A DNA stretch of 64,000 nt from Symbiodinium natans (taxonomy: Eukaryota > Sar > Dinophyceae > Suessiales > Symbiodiniaceae): the NCBI GenBank assembly GCA_905221605.1, contig CAJNDS010002701.1, forward strand, positions 124,001-188,000. The letters are read 5' to 3'. Within the stretch, counting starts at the first letter, position 1. The number at the start of each line of letters is the position of its first letter. Positions 30,843-42,879 of this stretch are shown here, one piece after another. Under the pieces are notes generated by a model, which saw nothing but the letters and a program-made list of their open reading frames with translations, had not been told where the DNA came from and ran no database searches. The translations under genes and the position numbers were made by a program.

Positions 30843-30955
30843 TAAGCAAGTGCAGAAACTCCCATCAGGGCGCACCAGCCCAGGATGCTGCAGCAGGGGA
30901 AGAAGCGTTGCCCAAAGCGCCAGGATCACGGCGGCCACCGACCTCCGGCGCCATG
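30843..30955 (-). CDS. Exon-like island encoding a transmembrane-type segment
   Basis: The minus strand encodes RRSVAAVILALWATLLPLLQ, then HPGLVRPDGSFCTC: basic flank, about 17 hydrophobic residues, then a polar tail. It lies between the array 30962-31110 and the nonamer array 30746-30842. The right end of the frame opens near the array border. Function unknown. Confidence 0.4.
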
Positions 30956-30961
30956 CTTGGA

Positions 30962-31110
30962 GTTTAGGGTTTAGGGCTTAGGGTTTAGGGTTTAGGGTTT
31001 GGGGTTTGGGGTTTAGGGTTTAGGGTTTAGGGTTTAGGGTTTAGGGTTTAGGGTTTAGGGTTTAGGGTTTAGGGTTTAGGGTTTAGGGTTTAGGGTTTAG
31101 GGTTTAGGGT
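30962..31110 (+). repeat. TTTAGGG array
   Basis: About 21 units, with TTTGGGG and CTTAGGG variants at the left end and a homogeneous right part. Confidence 0.97.
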
Positions 31111-31220
31111 GAGCTCGTAGTCCAAGGCTTGAATTCAACTGGAGTTCAGAGAGTTTCAGTGGTTTCGAACAACCCTGAACCCAAAACTCTAAAGCCCCCC
31201 TGAACGACGGCGCAAAAGTG

Positions 31221-31261
31221 AAAACCCTAAACCCTAAACCCTAACCCTAAACCCTAAACCC
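31221..31261 (-). repeat. Short CCCTAAA array
   Basis: About five units including one CCCTAA hexamer. Confidence 0.93.
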
Positions 31262-32048
31262 ACCATGAACCACGAGGGGGGAAGCGGGGGGGAGACAATG
31301 GGGGGGAGGGGGCGGGGTAGCGTGAATGCTGGCTCATACCCAAAACTTGACCCCCGGAACCTACAAAGCGCTCGGTAGCGGATGCTTGCCCAGGTCTTCT
31401 GCCCATCGTGGCCAAGTTCGCCCTCCTGCAGCCGAAGGACAATGGGGTGCAGGGCTTGGGCTTAAAAAGGGCTTGGGTTGTACCAGGCTAGAGTGCAAGT
31501 TGACAATTTCTCTGAAAGCGCTAGGAGTCAGGTTTTTAGGACTTTGGTGTCCAGAAGTCCATTTGTTGGGGGCATGGATGCGTGTATATAGTCTACAATG
31601 ATCCCCCTGGGGCAAAACTGTGGGGTTCCAACGTTCGAGGTAAAGAGGGTTTGGTGGGCGCTAGTCAACATCGCGCTCTCGCCTAGTTGAGGCCGCGCAC
31701 GCGGGTTACAAGGGCCACGATTGCCATGCAAAAACAAGTCTTGGCATCGTCCGAAACGCGCCCTCGCCTCGGGCTCTTGGAAGGCTTTGCCTTGTGCATC
31801 CGTTCTCTGGGGACCTGCATCTAAACTCGGCGGTGATGGAGATCGCGCTCCCTCGTCGGTCCCGTGCGCGTCGTGGTCGTAGTCTGATACTGTTTGGCTG
31901 GCATAATTTCATCCAGTTTTGTTGGGTGGGGTTTGGAGGCGGCGGTAGCAGTAGCAATAGCAGCAGGAGAAGCAGCTGCAGCTGCCAGAAAATGTGAGCA
32001 GGGGAAAGTACCAACCCAAACGAGTGGCTTGCACCATGACAGGCTTAC

Positions 32049-32118
32049 CTTCAGCAAAGGGGAAATGCATGAGCTCTGTCAGTACATGCTTGGGGACCTC
32101 CACAGTATCCGGCCCCAA
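32049..32118 (-). CDS. Exon-like segment with a strong GTAAGC donor
   Basis: The minus strand encodes VEVPKHVLTELMHFPFAE followed by GGTAAGCC, a strong 5' splice context. The upstream border is not defined. No family recognised. Confidence 0.3.
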
Positions 32119-32209
32119 ACTCTATCCTAGGCCACCTTCCGCTCCCGGCTGCAAGAGATGCTGCAATAAAGGGTTCAAGCTTCAAGTCCCTAAATATATG
32201 TGAACGCCT

Positions 32210-33800
32210 CTATTCAGGACTCAGTGCTTGGGGTTTGATTAGGGTCGCGACACCCCAGCCCTAAGACAGTGCGGCCGAGATTCTCTCAAGGGGCTCAGTC
32301 GGCAACAGCCCACACTCATCGCAGGCAAAGGCGCCAACAATTTTGTCCTACAAATGGCCTGCTGAAGTCGCTTAAACCACCTACAACCATCCGAGGAAGC
32401 CCTGAAAGCCAACAGGTTGGGTTAGGGGTTGAGAGCTTCGGGTTGCCCCAAACATGTTCTTCTTTCAGTCCACTGGCGGTGAGATCGCTGACTGGGTCTG
32501 CAGCCAAAAGCAGCGAATGTTCACCAGGGATCCCAGAATCGCCCGAGCATTTGCATTACTCCTAGAGACCGCTTTCAGTTGCCAGAAGTTTGCTTGGAAG
32601 AAGGCCCCCCCATACAATGTACAGAGCACATGTTCCCAGGAAAGGCTTCTCTGAGTATGAAACAAGCCTCACTGTGCCATGGTTGCGGCTTGGTTTTCTG
32701 GCATTTTTTTGTGCGTTAAGGCTTTCAGGATGCATAAGGCTTGACGGCTTTGGGTCTTCAGGGTGTTGTTGTGACGTGTGGCCGTAGTCGCTTTTAGGGC
32801 TTGGAGTTTAAGGCGGGCCTTATGGGGCTTAGGGTCACCCCCGCTTGTCTCGTGTTGCGCGGTCGTGGGGCGCGCGTGCGTGCGACCCCCAACCATCCCG
32901 TGCGAAGCGTGTGGGGGCTCCTGGCTACTGCCTGCGCCGGCCGCTTGTGGTATATGTGTAAATAAATAGAAAAATATATGATACTTACGATATTGCATAT
33001 TTTAAGTATGTTAGAGTAAAGTGCAGTATAACAGTTTAGTACAATACATTACATTATAGAATAGTAGATTACGTGATTGTATATCATATAACAACAAAGT
33101 AAGCATACATGCGTGCAAATTTACTGACAAAAGAGACAAGTCCGAGAAGTCCGTCAAAAGACTACAATTTTCATGAGAGGAAAATGCCGCCAGAAATGCA
33201 ATTTGTCTTAAGTCCAAGCCCTCTCATGAGTATCGAATTGTGTGGATGTTAAGCTTGTTAGCTTCGTCCAGTCCACGTTTGTCCGGTCTACGTCAGAACG
33301 TTTAGATTGTGCACGTAGCAAAACGGCGTCTGATCAAGCTGTACTGTAGAGCCTGCTACCTAAACATTGCTGCGCCTTGAGTTGCCCTTTGCCGGGCTGC
33401 CCTTGCCAGGCTCACTGAGAACAACCACATGAAGTTCAGACTTCGGACCGTGTTTGCTCGCAAAACGGATCAGGATGTTCTTGTCCACCTGTCCAACTGC
33501 AGTGACACGTTGATCGCCAGAACGTGCCGGCAAACATTTACGACCTTGGGCTTGGGGAGTCTAGGCTTGAGGAATGAAACCCCAGCATTCGCAATCCCTC
33601 AACTCTAAAAAAACACCATTTCGGCTAGGTTTGCAGGCTCAGACTCTGTGAGCTTCGAGCGGCCACCCAGGCGATAATGCTTGCGTGACTACTTGTGGCT
33701 CTGGCCATAGCCTTCGTAAGATGCCCAGAGCAGGCTGCCGAAGGAAAGCTTTAACAGCGCTGTGGTTTTTAGCTGAGCATAAAAATCCCATGAAGTTGCA
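32210..33800. other. Intergenic stretch
   Basis: No array. An AT-rich patch lies at about 32950-33120. Overlapping short frames, none recognised. Confidence 0.4.
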
Positions 33801-33805
33801 AACTT

Positions 33806-33845
33806 TCCCTAAACCCTGAACTCTCAACCCTAAACCCTAAACCCC
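33806..33845 (-). repeat. Short degenerate CCCTAAA array
   Basis: About five units with CCCTGAA and CTCTCAA variants. Confidence 0.8.
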
Positions 33846-33937
33846 CAAACAAGACAGCCCTCCCCTCCGGAAGGCGAAGCTACAGGCCTCTGCTTCCAAG
33901 AAGGTTTTTGTGCTGATTCGGGATTCAGGCTGTGAAG

Positions 33938-34042
33938 CTAGGATGGCCCTTAACACCCTGAAGAAAAGTATTCCTGAATATGACCCTCTTAAACCCAACA
34001 AGGGCAAATAGAAATATCCCGGCGGCCTACCTAGTAAGAGTT
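33938..34042 (+). mobile_element. Dispersed repeat family C, copy 2
   Basis: Contains AGGATGGCCCTTAA, AGTATTCCTGAATATGA, CTCTTAAACCCAACAAGGG and ATATCCCGGCGGCCTACCTA in the same order as the copies at 18967 and 45140. Confidence 0.6.
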
Positions 34043-34958
34043 CAGTTAGGTGTGGCAACCTTAGCCTCACAGAGGGTTTAGAGATGCTGTCTGCAAAATC
34101 ACCTTGGCTGCCTTGCCGATCCAACTACAAGCCCAAACTCCTTTGCGAATCCTGTTAAGCCGTAAAGCGCTACACAGTCACTGACCTTACACTCTACCAT
34201 ACCTTTGCAGCCAAAATGGTGCTCCAGAGGCTCTGGCATCTGGCATTGGTGAGATTAAACACGTTTGCTGGAAGGGTGCTAACAGAAGCTCTGTTCAAAA
34301 ATGCCCTCTCAAATCTAGCTTCGAGGGTCCAGTATGCACCGTTTGTGGACAGAGCTCGCTATCCACCAGACTCAGACGGGTGCTCTTTGCATGAGCTGCC
34401 TCAATCACAGCCCTGAGGTTTAGGTGGTTTAGGGTTTCGGGTTTAGGGCGTAAATCCTGAAGGATTCTAGGGTTCTGGTCTCTCAAAGTCTCACAAACGA
34501 GGGCTCGTCAATTTCCGGCTTTATACGGTTCCTGTTGGATTCAGGGTTTTGCAGCCTGCCTGCATACCCCTCAACTCCCCTCAAGTCCCTAAGCCCAACC
34601 CTCTAAGGTCTGAGCCCAGTTGAACGGATCTACGACCCGGAAAAGCATCACACTAGATCGGAGTGAAATCGATTTCTGGAGACCTGGGCGGAGGTGTGAG
34701 GTTGAGAGGTCGGGCGTTCGAATCCAGTGATTGAGCTTGAGACTGAGCTGTCAAGGAGTTCCTCTGGGAAGAGTACCAATGTGATTGAACTGCCGAAGTA
34801 GGTGGGTTTGAGGTCAGAGTCCCAGCTATTCTGCTTGTGCGGTTGCTTGGTTCAAAGTGCGTATGAAACCCCAAACAATCGCTAAGCCATCCTGAACCCA
34901 ACATGGGCGTAAACTCCAAACCTTCTACTGCAGTCCTGGATACTTCAACAATACATTC

Positions 34959-35174
34959 TTAACCATGACACCATGAACTACAGTTCGGGCCGCAGGGAGT
35001 GTGTGCCACTTTCTTGTTTTCGGTCGCCTGACCAAAGACGTTAGCAAAGACCGCCATGCTCAGAAGTAATTGGACACCGAATTGAAGACCGAAAAGTGAG
35101 GTACCGAACAACTGTGCAGTGACAGGAATACACCTCCGAGCAGGGATGTGTTGCACACCTACAATGGTATACAA
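34959..35174 (-). CDS. Coding-like ORF with a hydrophobic segment, unrecognised
   Basis: A minus frame of 71 codons containing GVQHIPARRCIPVTAQ, then the hydrophobic FGVQLLLSMAVFANVFG and the polar tail ENKKVAHTPCGPNC. Mixed composition and absence of repeats make it exon-like, but no family is recognised and the borders are unknown. Confidence 0.25.
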   Translation of the reverse strand: MYTIVGVQHIPARRCIPVTAQLFGTSLFGLQFGVQLLLSMAVFANVFGQATENKKVAHTPCGPNCSSWCHG

Positions 35175-35701
35175 TGGTCAGGTACATGCAGTTTGGAAGA
35201 CCATGTTTGAAAAAGGAAGCGCGCAAGCGAACATCGGAACACCAGACTCCGTTCTAAGTGATTGGCGGCTCTGCTGACATTGGTGTCGTCATGCCTATTC
35301 CGCAAGGTGTTCCTTGCCGAGCGGGCTCTTGATTGCGGTCGAGGACTCACAAGGCTTAGGGTCCAGAATCCTAGAAATCCAACGCACAAGATTGGGGTTG
35401 TTGAGGGTAGCATGGGTGCTTCGATCAAGGACAGAACCAGAACCAGTTCGTGGTTCCAGGCCCAGCACGTCAAAAAATCCCACAGCACATTCGAGCAGGG
35501 TTTAGGGTTTAGGGTTCAGAGCCTTTGCAAGTTGGGCATGCAACAGTTGCACTGGTCAAGTTGAGGGCACGAAGGGCCACACATGCAGACGGATGTCCAA
35601 ACACATGGTAGTGGCCTTGATGCCTTTGCTTACGGTGATGCGACTTGCAGTTCCTCTACATCTCCTTCTCCAAGGTTCCGAAAACATCCTGAGAGCCTGA
35701 T

Positions 35702-35817
35702 GGTTTAGGGTTTAGGGTTTAGGGTTTAGGGTTTAGGGTTTAGGGTTTAGGGTTTAGGGTTTAGGGTTTAGGGTTTAGGGTTTAGGGTTTAGGGTTTAGG
35801 GTTTAGGGTTTAGGGGT
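35702..35817 (+). repeat. TTTAGGG array
   Basis: About 16 nearly perfect heptamers, G-strand on plus. Confidence 0.98.
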
Positions 35818-35961
35818 ACAAGAACAAACAACTTGAGTACAAGCTCCCCCCCCCCAAGCTACAGGCAACTGCGGCTGCAGGTAACTGCGGCGTCCTCCCC
35901 GATGTGGCCGACGATGTCGACGATGACACCGAGGCCTCGGTTGTAAGCCCCAAAGAGCCCT

Positions 35962-36068
35962 ACCATAGGGGTCGGAATAACTACTACTAGTATTCCATTA
36001 TGGCCCCTTTAGAACTATACTAGTATAACCCCCAAAACCCTACTATTCTAATTCTTAAAGCCCCTGTT
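35962..36068 (-). mobile_element. MITE-like family B, copy 2
   Basis: Reverse-complement relative of 17954-18055, about 107 bp. The left end CCATAGGGGTCGGAATAACT and the complement of the right end ACAGGGGCTTTAAGAATTAG are the terminal repeats; the core carries CCCCCAAAACCC and CCATTATGGCCCC. Confidence 0.8.
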
Positions 36069-36139
36069 TAAATCACCAGTTTACTGAGGAGTTGACAACT
36101 CTTGGGGGCTAAAAAGGGTGGCTGAGGGCGGATTTGGGT

Positions 36140-36220
36140 GTAGGGTTTAAGGGTTAGAGTTTAGGGTTTCATTAGGGTTTAGGGTGTAGAGATTAGCTTT
36201 TAGGGTTTAGGGTTCCGGGG
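36140..36220 (+). repeat. Degenerate TTTAGGG words
   Basis: A decayed array (GTGTAGGGTTTAAGGGTTAG, then further TTTAGGG words), about half of the units recognisable. Confidence 0.6.
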
Positions 36221-36589
36221 TTTCGGGAATAGGGCGTGGAGCCCTGGGCTGCCAGCCATGGGAGATTCGGTCTTCCGTACTTTGAATTTCTCGGGGGTTT
36301 CGGAGTGGGGCACGGACTGTCGGGCGTTTAGCTGTTGCTTTTTGCTCCGATGTCCTATAGCAATACCGGGTTGCTAGTCTCAAAGGTAGCGTGAAAGGGA
36401 AGCTCCGAAATCCCTGCCTTACGCTGGGGCTCAGAATCGCGCTTTCGCATTTCAAGACTTCAGCGACCCTCCTCACACAGTTCATTGCGACTCCGTCTCT
36501 CTGCAAAGTGCAGATAAACTTGACACGCTCAGCCCTAATCGGGGGCTGGGAGCTGTGTCTTAAGGCCTTTAGGCTTTAGGCAACCCCAA

Positions 36590-36950
36590 ACCCTGTAGCA
36601 AATCCGCCGAGGCCTCGGGCCGAAGGTGTATAGGTAGTCAGAACAGGCACCCCCCTCCAAACCGTCAGGTTCAAAGCCCTTTTTCGGACCCCTTTTTTTG
36701 CCTCAAATGGGTACCCAGCCTAGGTGAGCAGGGTCCTCAAGCGGATGGTTCGCCAGGACCAGAGGCAGTTGCAGCCCTTCCCCCCCCCTTTTTCACCCCC
36801 GACCCCAACCCGACCCCCCCCCTCCCCCCCCCCCCCCCCCCCCCTCCCCCCCCCACCCCCCCCTACCCCCCCCCCCTACCCCCCCCCCTACCCCCCCCCC
36901 CCTACCCCCCCCCCCCTACCCCCCCCCCCCTAACCCCCCCACCCGCTCGA
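36590..36950 (+). repeat. Duplicated segment, left copy, with C-rich tail
   Basis: AAATCCGCCGA, then CGGACCCC, TGCCTCAAATGGGTACC, GGTTCGCCAGGACCAGAGGC and AGTTG, followed by a long poly-C/TA tract (36780-36940). The same order occurs at 37199-37440. Confidence 0.8.
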
Positions 36951-37198
36951 GGTGCTGGACGCAACAAAAGGGGCTTGATGTTTTTGTAGGTGTCGCTATA
37001 GCACACCCAATGGTTCATAACCTAGGGGTGTCGCTTTTCAAGTGTTCCCATCGTTTTACAGGGTTTTAGGCATTCGTGTCCACCCCTTGCTTGATTGTGG
37101 CTGGGGGTTTTCACATAAGGTGTTTGTGAAAGGCGGAGTTTTCCTGCTCCGACGCGCTGGCTTGAGGGCCGGAGGCTCAACTGGTGTGAGCACGGCCG

Positions 37199-37440
37199 CA
37201 AATCCGCCGACTCGACCCTCCAAACTGAAAGCCACTGTTCGGACCCCTTCTCTGTTGCCTCAAATGGGTACCCCCCCTGGGAAACCGGGGTCCGCAAGCG
37301 GACGGTTCGCCAGGACCAGAGGCAGTTGAAGCCCCTCCCAGCAGCCCCCCCACCCCCCCCACCCCCCCCCACCCCCCCCACCCCCCCCCCACCTCCCCCC
37401 CACCCCCCACCCCCCCCCCCCCCCCACACCCCCCCCTGTT
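37199..37440 (+). repeat. Duplicated segment, right copy, with C-rich tail
   Basis: About 140 bp match 36598-36780 with substitutions and small indels, again followed by a poly-C/A tract. Just before it (37165) and after it (37459) a GGCTCAACTGGT...GCACGGCCG word is repeated, so the duplication unit may be about 300 bp and more than two copies may once have existed. Confidence 0.8.
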
Positions 37441-37559
37441 TCGCCCCCCGGTTTTCGAGGCTCAACTGGTAGCACGGCCGGGGACGAGCCGAAGAGTCTA
37501 AGCTTGAACCGAAACCCGAAACCTTAAATCTTAGCTCCCCCCCCCCTTTCCCCTCTGCC

Positions 37560-37690
37560 CTAAACCCAAACAAAACCCTAAACCCCAAAGCATGAACCTT
37601 GAGCCCTAAGCCCTCAATCCTAAACTAACCCTCAACCCTAAACCCCAAACCATAAACCATAAACCCGGAACCCTAAACCCTAAACCCAAC
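37560..37690 (-). repeat. Degenerate CCCTAAA array
   Basis: Heavily mutated units (CCCTCAA, CCATAAA, CCCCAAA), C-strand on plus. Confidence 0.75.
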
Positions 37691-37865
37691 CCTTATTGCT
37701 TGGGTCCAGCGACTTGGGCGCTGCGGATGCGCTGGGCCGGGCCGAGGCGGGTCGCGTAGCGTTAAAATTACAGGACCTCTGTGAGGACGGGCACAGGTAC
37801 ACCACCCGCCTCCGAATTGGACGTGCCCTTTCCCCTTACCCAGTGCAGTGTCGCCCGCCCCCCCC

Positions 37866-37952
37866 TAGACCCTAAACCCACAACCCTAAACCCTACAACC
37901 CTACCCTAAACCCTACAACCCTAAACCTCAACCCTAAACCCTAAACCCTAGG
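37866..37952 (-). repeat. CCCTAAA array with CCCTACAA variants
   Basis: About 11 units; CCCTACAA recurs as a local variant. Confidence 0.88.
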
Positions 37953-37999
37953 CCCCAGGCTCCCCAAGTTGGTCTTCCAATTATCCCGCCACCCCGACC

Positions 38000-38555
38000 C
38001 CTGCGCAGAGCCTCTAAAAGCCTCTCAGCTCAACCTCCTCCGCCGCCCCAGGACCCGGAGCAAGGCGGAGGAGTGGTGGCAACGCAGCAATCACAGGAAG
38101 TTCCAGCCTCTCACGACCTGGCGCCCTCTTTATCAAGGGTTTTTTTTTTTTATTAAGGGCTTGTAAGAGCTGACTTGCCATTCGAGACCCAAATGTCAAG
38201 AATCATCCTTAGTCAGGACTGACAGGCCACGACAGGCCAGTACTTGCCGGATCTGGGGGGTGGGCCGGGGGGTGAAGGTAAAATCCTCACTCCAGCAACG
38301 CTGCGGGGGACAGCGGATGATCCCAGACAACTCTACGTTGCACGGGTGTCCTTGGGTTTAGAGTGAGCGCGGTGCATGTTTGCAGCCCTTGTCAAGTTCC
38401 TTTAAAAGGGTTAAGAGTCCTACGCCCCCAACAAACTCCCCCCAAAAAGAGCCCTTAAAAACAGAAATGGACCCTAAAACCCTCAGCCCTACGCAGTTCT
38501 GAAGTGCCCATTGTCTGTGATTCTATGATGGCCAGACCCGGGTTCTCGCCCTCAT
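38000..38555. other. Intergenic stretch
   Basis: Contains a run of 11 T at about 38141-38151. No gene recognised. Confidence 0.4.
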
Positions 38556-38560
38556 CATTC

Positions 38561-38655
38561 GGGGGTTTCCGTTGTTTGGGGTACCTTATTGGGGTCCTTA
38601 TTATAGGGAATCCTGCTGGGTCCATATTTGGGGTCCCTTATTTTCGTGGACCCCC
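38561..38655 (+). mobile_element. MITE-like family A, copy 7 (full length)
   Basis: About 95 bp. The left end GGGGGTTTCCGTTGTTTGGG and the complement of the right end GGGGGTCCACGAAAATAAGG are inverted repeats. The core is GGTACCTTATTGGGGTCCTT, ATTATAGGGAATCCTGC and ATTTGGGGTCCC. The clearest core of the family. Confidence 0.85.
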
Positions 38656-38659
38656 AAAT

Positions 38660-39480
38660 TCGAATCCCTGTAACCTTGAAGCTGCAAGCCCACCAGGCAC
38701 TGTGAGCGCGGCGGTCCGGTTGAGCCAGTCGGGGGCCTATGGGCACTCTGAGCCACACTGTAGAGTTCTTCCTCTCCGCGTCCCCTTCACCCAGTCTCAC
38801 AACTGCACCACGAGAGCTTCGATAAGAAAGGGTCTGCAACCGTAGCTAGGTACCAAAAACTTCAAGAATGAGTACCGTCGGCTTTCATGCTAGCCAGTAA
38901 TTTGCGTCGCATGTCACTTTCGGCGCAGCTCAGCAATGCCGCAATTGACATAAGGAATGATGAAGCTTGGGGGCGTTGAATTGCCGACATCTTGTGCTTC
39001 AGGCGGCAGAGACTCAGCCATTAGGCCTTGCCTATATCAGCTGCTAACTCTTCCAAGCTTTAGCATTTGGAGTTTGGGAGGGCTAGAGGTTCCGGGTTTT
39101 GGACTGTATAAGGTCTCCGTGCTGGCTTGGGTGGGACACGAAAGCATCAAAACTAAACCCAAAAAACGAAAGGTTCACTTTGTCGTTTCCTAGTCAATGT
39201 TGTGTCCAATCCTGTTTGCGGTTTTGAAAGCCTTGAAATTCCGTTTGCGAGTCGATAGCATGTGGCTGTCCTTCGTTCTTTTGTGGTGTACCTGTTCAGG
39301 AACGAAGTGAACTCGCAACATGAATTCAAAAGACGAACGGAAACCCTCGACACCAGAAAATGAGACAACAATGCAACGTCAAAAACTGACCTTGAGACCG
39401 GGAGCTGTTGTCAGGATGTTGACCCCATTTTCTAATTACAAAAAACGGTGCAAGATCTTTCCCAACAAAAAACAAACAAA
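38660..39480. other. Intergenic stretch
   Basis: No array or recognised gene; only short overlapping frames. Confidence 0.4.

Positions 39481-39482
<2 letters not shown>

Positions 39483-39522
<40 letters not shown>
39483..39522. repeat. (CA)n microsatellite
   Basis: About 17 CA repeats flanked on both sides by AAACAAACA sequence. Confidence 0.95.
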
Positions 39523-39854
39523 AACACCTGTACCGGAAGCCCAGACAATGACATTGAAAGACTTCTCATGAAGCAAAACAGAATGAAGATATGGTAGAAG
39601 TACGTAGGCTAACGAATCCTACATGGCACAGCTATGAGCATAGCACAGTGGCATAAACAAACGCCATTCACGTACTACATGCGAAGGAGTACTGTAAGTA
39701 CTCCACAGGCTTCTAACGCCTCAACCATAAACCTTTTCCATAGAACTGGCCCGTGACCGTTGACCTTGAAAGCTAAAACGATTTCCAACCTACGCCTCCT
39801 GCCCCATTGCTCGTTGGCGGATCTCGTTCACAACCCCAAACCACTGGAACCGAA

Positions 39855-39892
39855 ACCCTAAACCCTAAACCCTGAACCCTAAACCCTAAACC
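39855..39892 (-). repeat. Short CCCTAAA array
   Basis: About five units. Confidence 0.9.
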
Positions 39893-39899
39893 GGACCCT

Positions 39900-42560
39900 G
39901 AACTTAAACTTCACGTTGAGGGCACCTCGATCACTGGATTCAGGTCACCGATCCAGGACTTGTCGAACTCCTGCAGCTTGGGGGGCTGTTGGGTCAGGGA
40001 TGTTGCGCTGGGCACGGAGGCCACAAGGTTCCCTGGGAGCTGTGCAAGGGGAGTTCCCGAGGCTTCCTCAACGGATCCCTCTCGCACCACTCAGGCTCTC
40101 GGAGAAGCGACGTCGACGACGTCGGTCTCCACAAGAATGATAGATTCTGAAACACAAAACCTCGAGAACCCCTCCTCTTCAAGAAAGCATGTTCAGACGA
40201 AAGCCTTCCTTTCTTCTTTTTTTGAGCGCGGCGCGGCAGCAGAAAGGACGGTCCCTTGAGGATGTTAGAGGTCGCGGGGTACAAATCCCGCTTGCAGAGC
40301 CTTAGGTAGCCTTAGGAACCATCTGGGGCTTCCAGGGATTTTGTCACTTGAGGGAGCCTCAGGGATGCGGATGGCAGGGATTCTATGTGGAGCTCTGGAG
40401 CCCTCAGTCAAGAGGCCCTGGCTTCAAGGCCGGAACCGCTAGAAACCCACAGCCACGACTCGTCCTCGCCAGCAGCCCAGGTCCGGCTACGCGGCCTGAC
40501 TTGCGGGGGCCAAGAAGACCGGCCAGAGGATGTAGGCTGTTTGAGGGGCGTTTGGCGCTTCTAGCGGGTCACTGGCTCGAAGGTTTAGGGAAGGTTTAGG
40601 GTTTATAGGGTTGAGGGCTGAGGGCTTGGTTTGTTGAGCCTCGTTTCATCAGGAGCCCTCTCGAGGGTTCAGGCTTCGCGTTGTAATTGGAGCAGAGTGT
40701 TTGCCGATGCCTTTTCTGACTCTTCTGGGTGCTTAATGACAAAACGAAGCGCAAGTGTTTGGCAATTGCCTGGTTCAGCTTACTCAGGGTGCCCAGAGCG
40801 GATCTCGACGAATTCGGGTTTGCCGCTTGTGCACATATCGACTCACACCAACGGGTTCGGCAAGGACCCCCCCAATGGGCTCAAGTTAGCTCTAATTTAC
40901 CTCTCTGGGGTGGTCAGCGAAAATTCACAACCTGGCAAACAATCCTTGCTTGGGGCTGTCCGCGGGTTGACAGTGTAGGACTTCTTGGGTGGGATGCCAG
41001 GGCCGCTGGGGCGGTATGGGTTAATGAGGTTAATGTCGGATGTAGATGTGTAGTGCGGGAAGGGGGAGGGGGCAGCTCTAGGCTCAGGATGGCAGTTGCT
41101 ATCGGCATTTCCCATCAACTACAGCCGCTGCCGAGACCCCAACCCAAAGGGAACACCTTTCAAAAGCAACTCCGAGAGCCCGAATGCCTAAACCCTTAAA
41201 CCCTAAGGTGCTCATCTTTCTACCCCGGCCCCTTGCGGGCACCTCGGTATTGGTGGCACCAGGTCCTGCTCCTCAAGGCGAAGCCCACAGTGACTCCAGA
41301 ATGGCTGAAAGTGGTCGAAACACGCTTGGGTGGTACGGCTTTGATGCGGGGTGTGGAGCTCAGGGGTCGTAGGGGCCGGAGATGCTGAAAGGCCTAAAGT
41401 CTTAAGGCTCGGAGTGCTTTTCAAAGGCTCAGCTCCCGTCCTCATCCTCCATGAGTCCCTAGGCCGGCAAACGGATTTAGGGAAAGGGTTTAAGTGGCGA
41501 TCCAAACGCCGGAAAGCCCCCTTGTAAGACTCCAAAGCCTTAAAGGCAACGAGGCCAGAAAGCAACGCCTTAGGGCTGCCCAGGAACCCAAACCACAAAC
41601 ACATGACACCCGAACCAAACACTGCTGGGGTTAGGGCTGTCTAAGTGCTAAACTTTGAATATCTGAGGAAGCTGAACAATCGACATTGCCGAAGCCTTCC
41701 ATTAGAGGGCTTCAGAGGCGCCAAGAAGGTTCAGGAACACTTCGACTTTAGGCTTTGGGGCTTCTACGCGTGAAGAGCCGGACGTCTGCTGGTCTTGGTG
41801 TGTAAGGGGCGGCCATCGAACTCCTGGTCCCTGTAACCTGAATGCCGCACAGCCCTGAAGCCTTGCAACAATATCCGAAAGCCCTGGTGCGTGAGAGCCC
41901 CCCCAAGGTCTGCATCCCTCCAAAGTTCACGTCTCCCCTGTCCCCCCCCCTTGCTGGGAGCCCTGCCTCCTGCACGGCCTCTGTAAAGCACAAGGGGGGG
42001 GGGGGAGGAGTAGGCCCTAGTGTTTCATCTCCTTTCACTGCCAGCCTCTTGCCTTCTCAAGCGTTTGCGGGCCCCGAATCCCCCGTTTTGGGGAGTTTGG
42101 TCTGTAGCTGACCCGCCTATCAAGGCGGTGATGGGAAGATCCAAAATACATGCCCGGCAAGGTTGAACTTTACAAAGCTTAGAGTTCAGAGCGTAGACCC
42201 ACACACACAAAAAAAACCCTCAGCACGAAGCCCTTAGATCATAAAATCTCAAGAGCCGCTACATTCGAAGCAAACTCTGGACTGAACCTTTTCTGAACCC
42301 AAAAGCATGCATGATTCCCTTATCCAAGTGCTAAAGCCCTGAACCCTATACGAAGCTCCAACGCCTCAAGAGCCTTACCTACAAGAAGCTTCAAACCGAG
42401 AAACCTAAGCTCTCAATCAATGCAGCCCGAAGCCCGAAGCCCCCAAAGCCAGAAACCCTCAACTTCCTGAACCCTAAATATCTGAGTCCCGGGAGACAAC
42501 AAAAAGACAGAACCTCAAACCCTAAACCTGTCAGCCAAAAGTAGTTCCCAAATCTACCCC
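39900..42560. other. Intergenic stretch
   Basis: About 2.7 kb. Degenerate telomere-like words are frequent, but no ordered array and no recognised gene. Frames at 40631-41199 plus and 41212-41622 minus partly derive from such words. Confidence 0.4.
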
Positions 42561-42571
42561 CAGACTCCTTA

Positions 42572-42640
42572 ACTTAAACCCTAAACCCTAAACCCTAAAC
42601 CCTAAACCCTAAACCCTAAACCCTAAACCCTAAACCCTAA
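42572..42640 (-). repeat. CCCTAAA array
   Basis: About ten perfect heptamers. Confidence 0.97.
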
Positions 42641-42753
42641 GCCCTTCAATGCCTTGCCTGTAAGGTCCGGGTCGGCTTCCGCCCTTTTCTCCTGAAGGCT
42701 GATGCTCGGGCTTAGCTTCATGTGGACAAACAGCTGAAAAAAAAACACTATCA

Positions 42754-42754
42754 C

Positions 42755-42789
<35 letters not shown>

Positions 42790-42813
42790 TATATATATGT
42801 GTGTGTATATATG
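42754..42813. repeat. (TA)n microsatellite with (GT) interruption
   Basis: AT run interrupted by CAC and by GTGTGTG, then a run of nine C. Confidence 0.93.
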
Positions 42814-42879
42814 CTACCCCCCCCCCCTAAAACCTAGGTTTTTCTATGTTTTCCTATGGTACACTATGAAAACCTCTCC

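Noticed and set aside
34710-34735. tRNA-like GTTCGAATCC word
   Set aside because: The flanking bases do not form a T stem, and no D or anticodon arm is found upstream.
40262-40292. GCGGGGTACAAATCCCGC hairpin resembling a T arm
   Set aside because: Loop length and missing upstream arms do not fit a tRNA.
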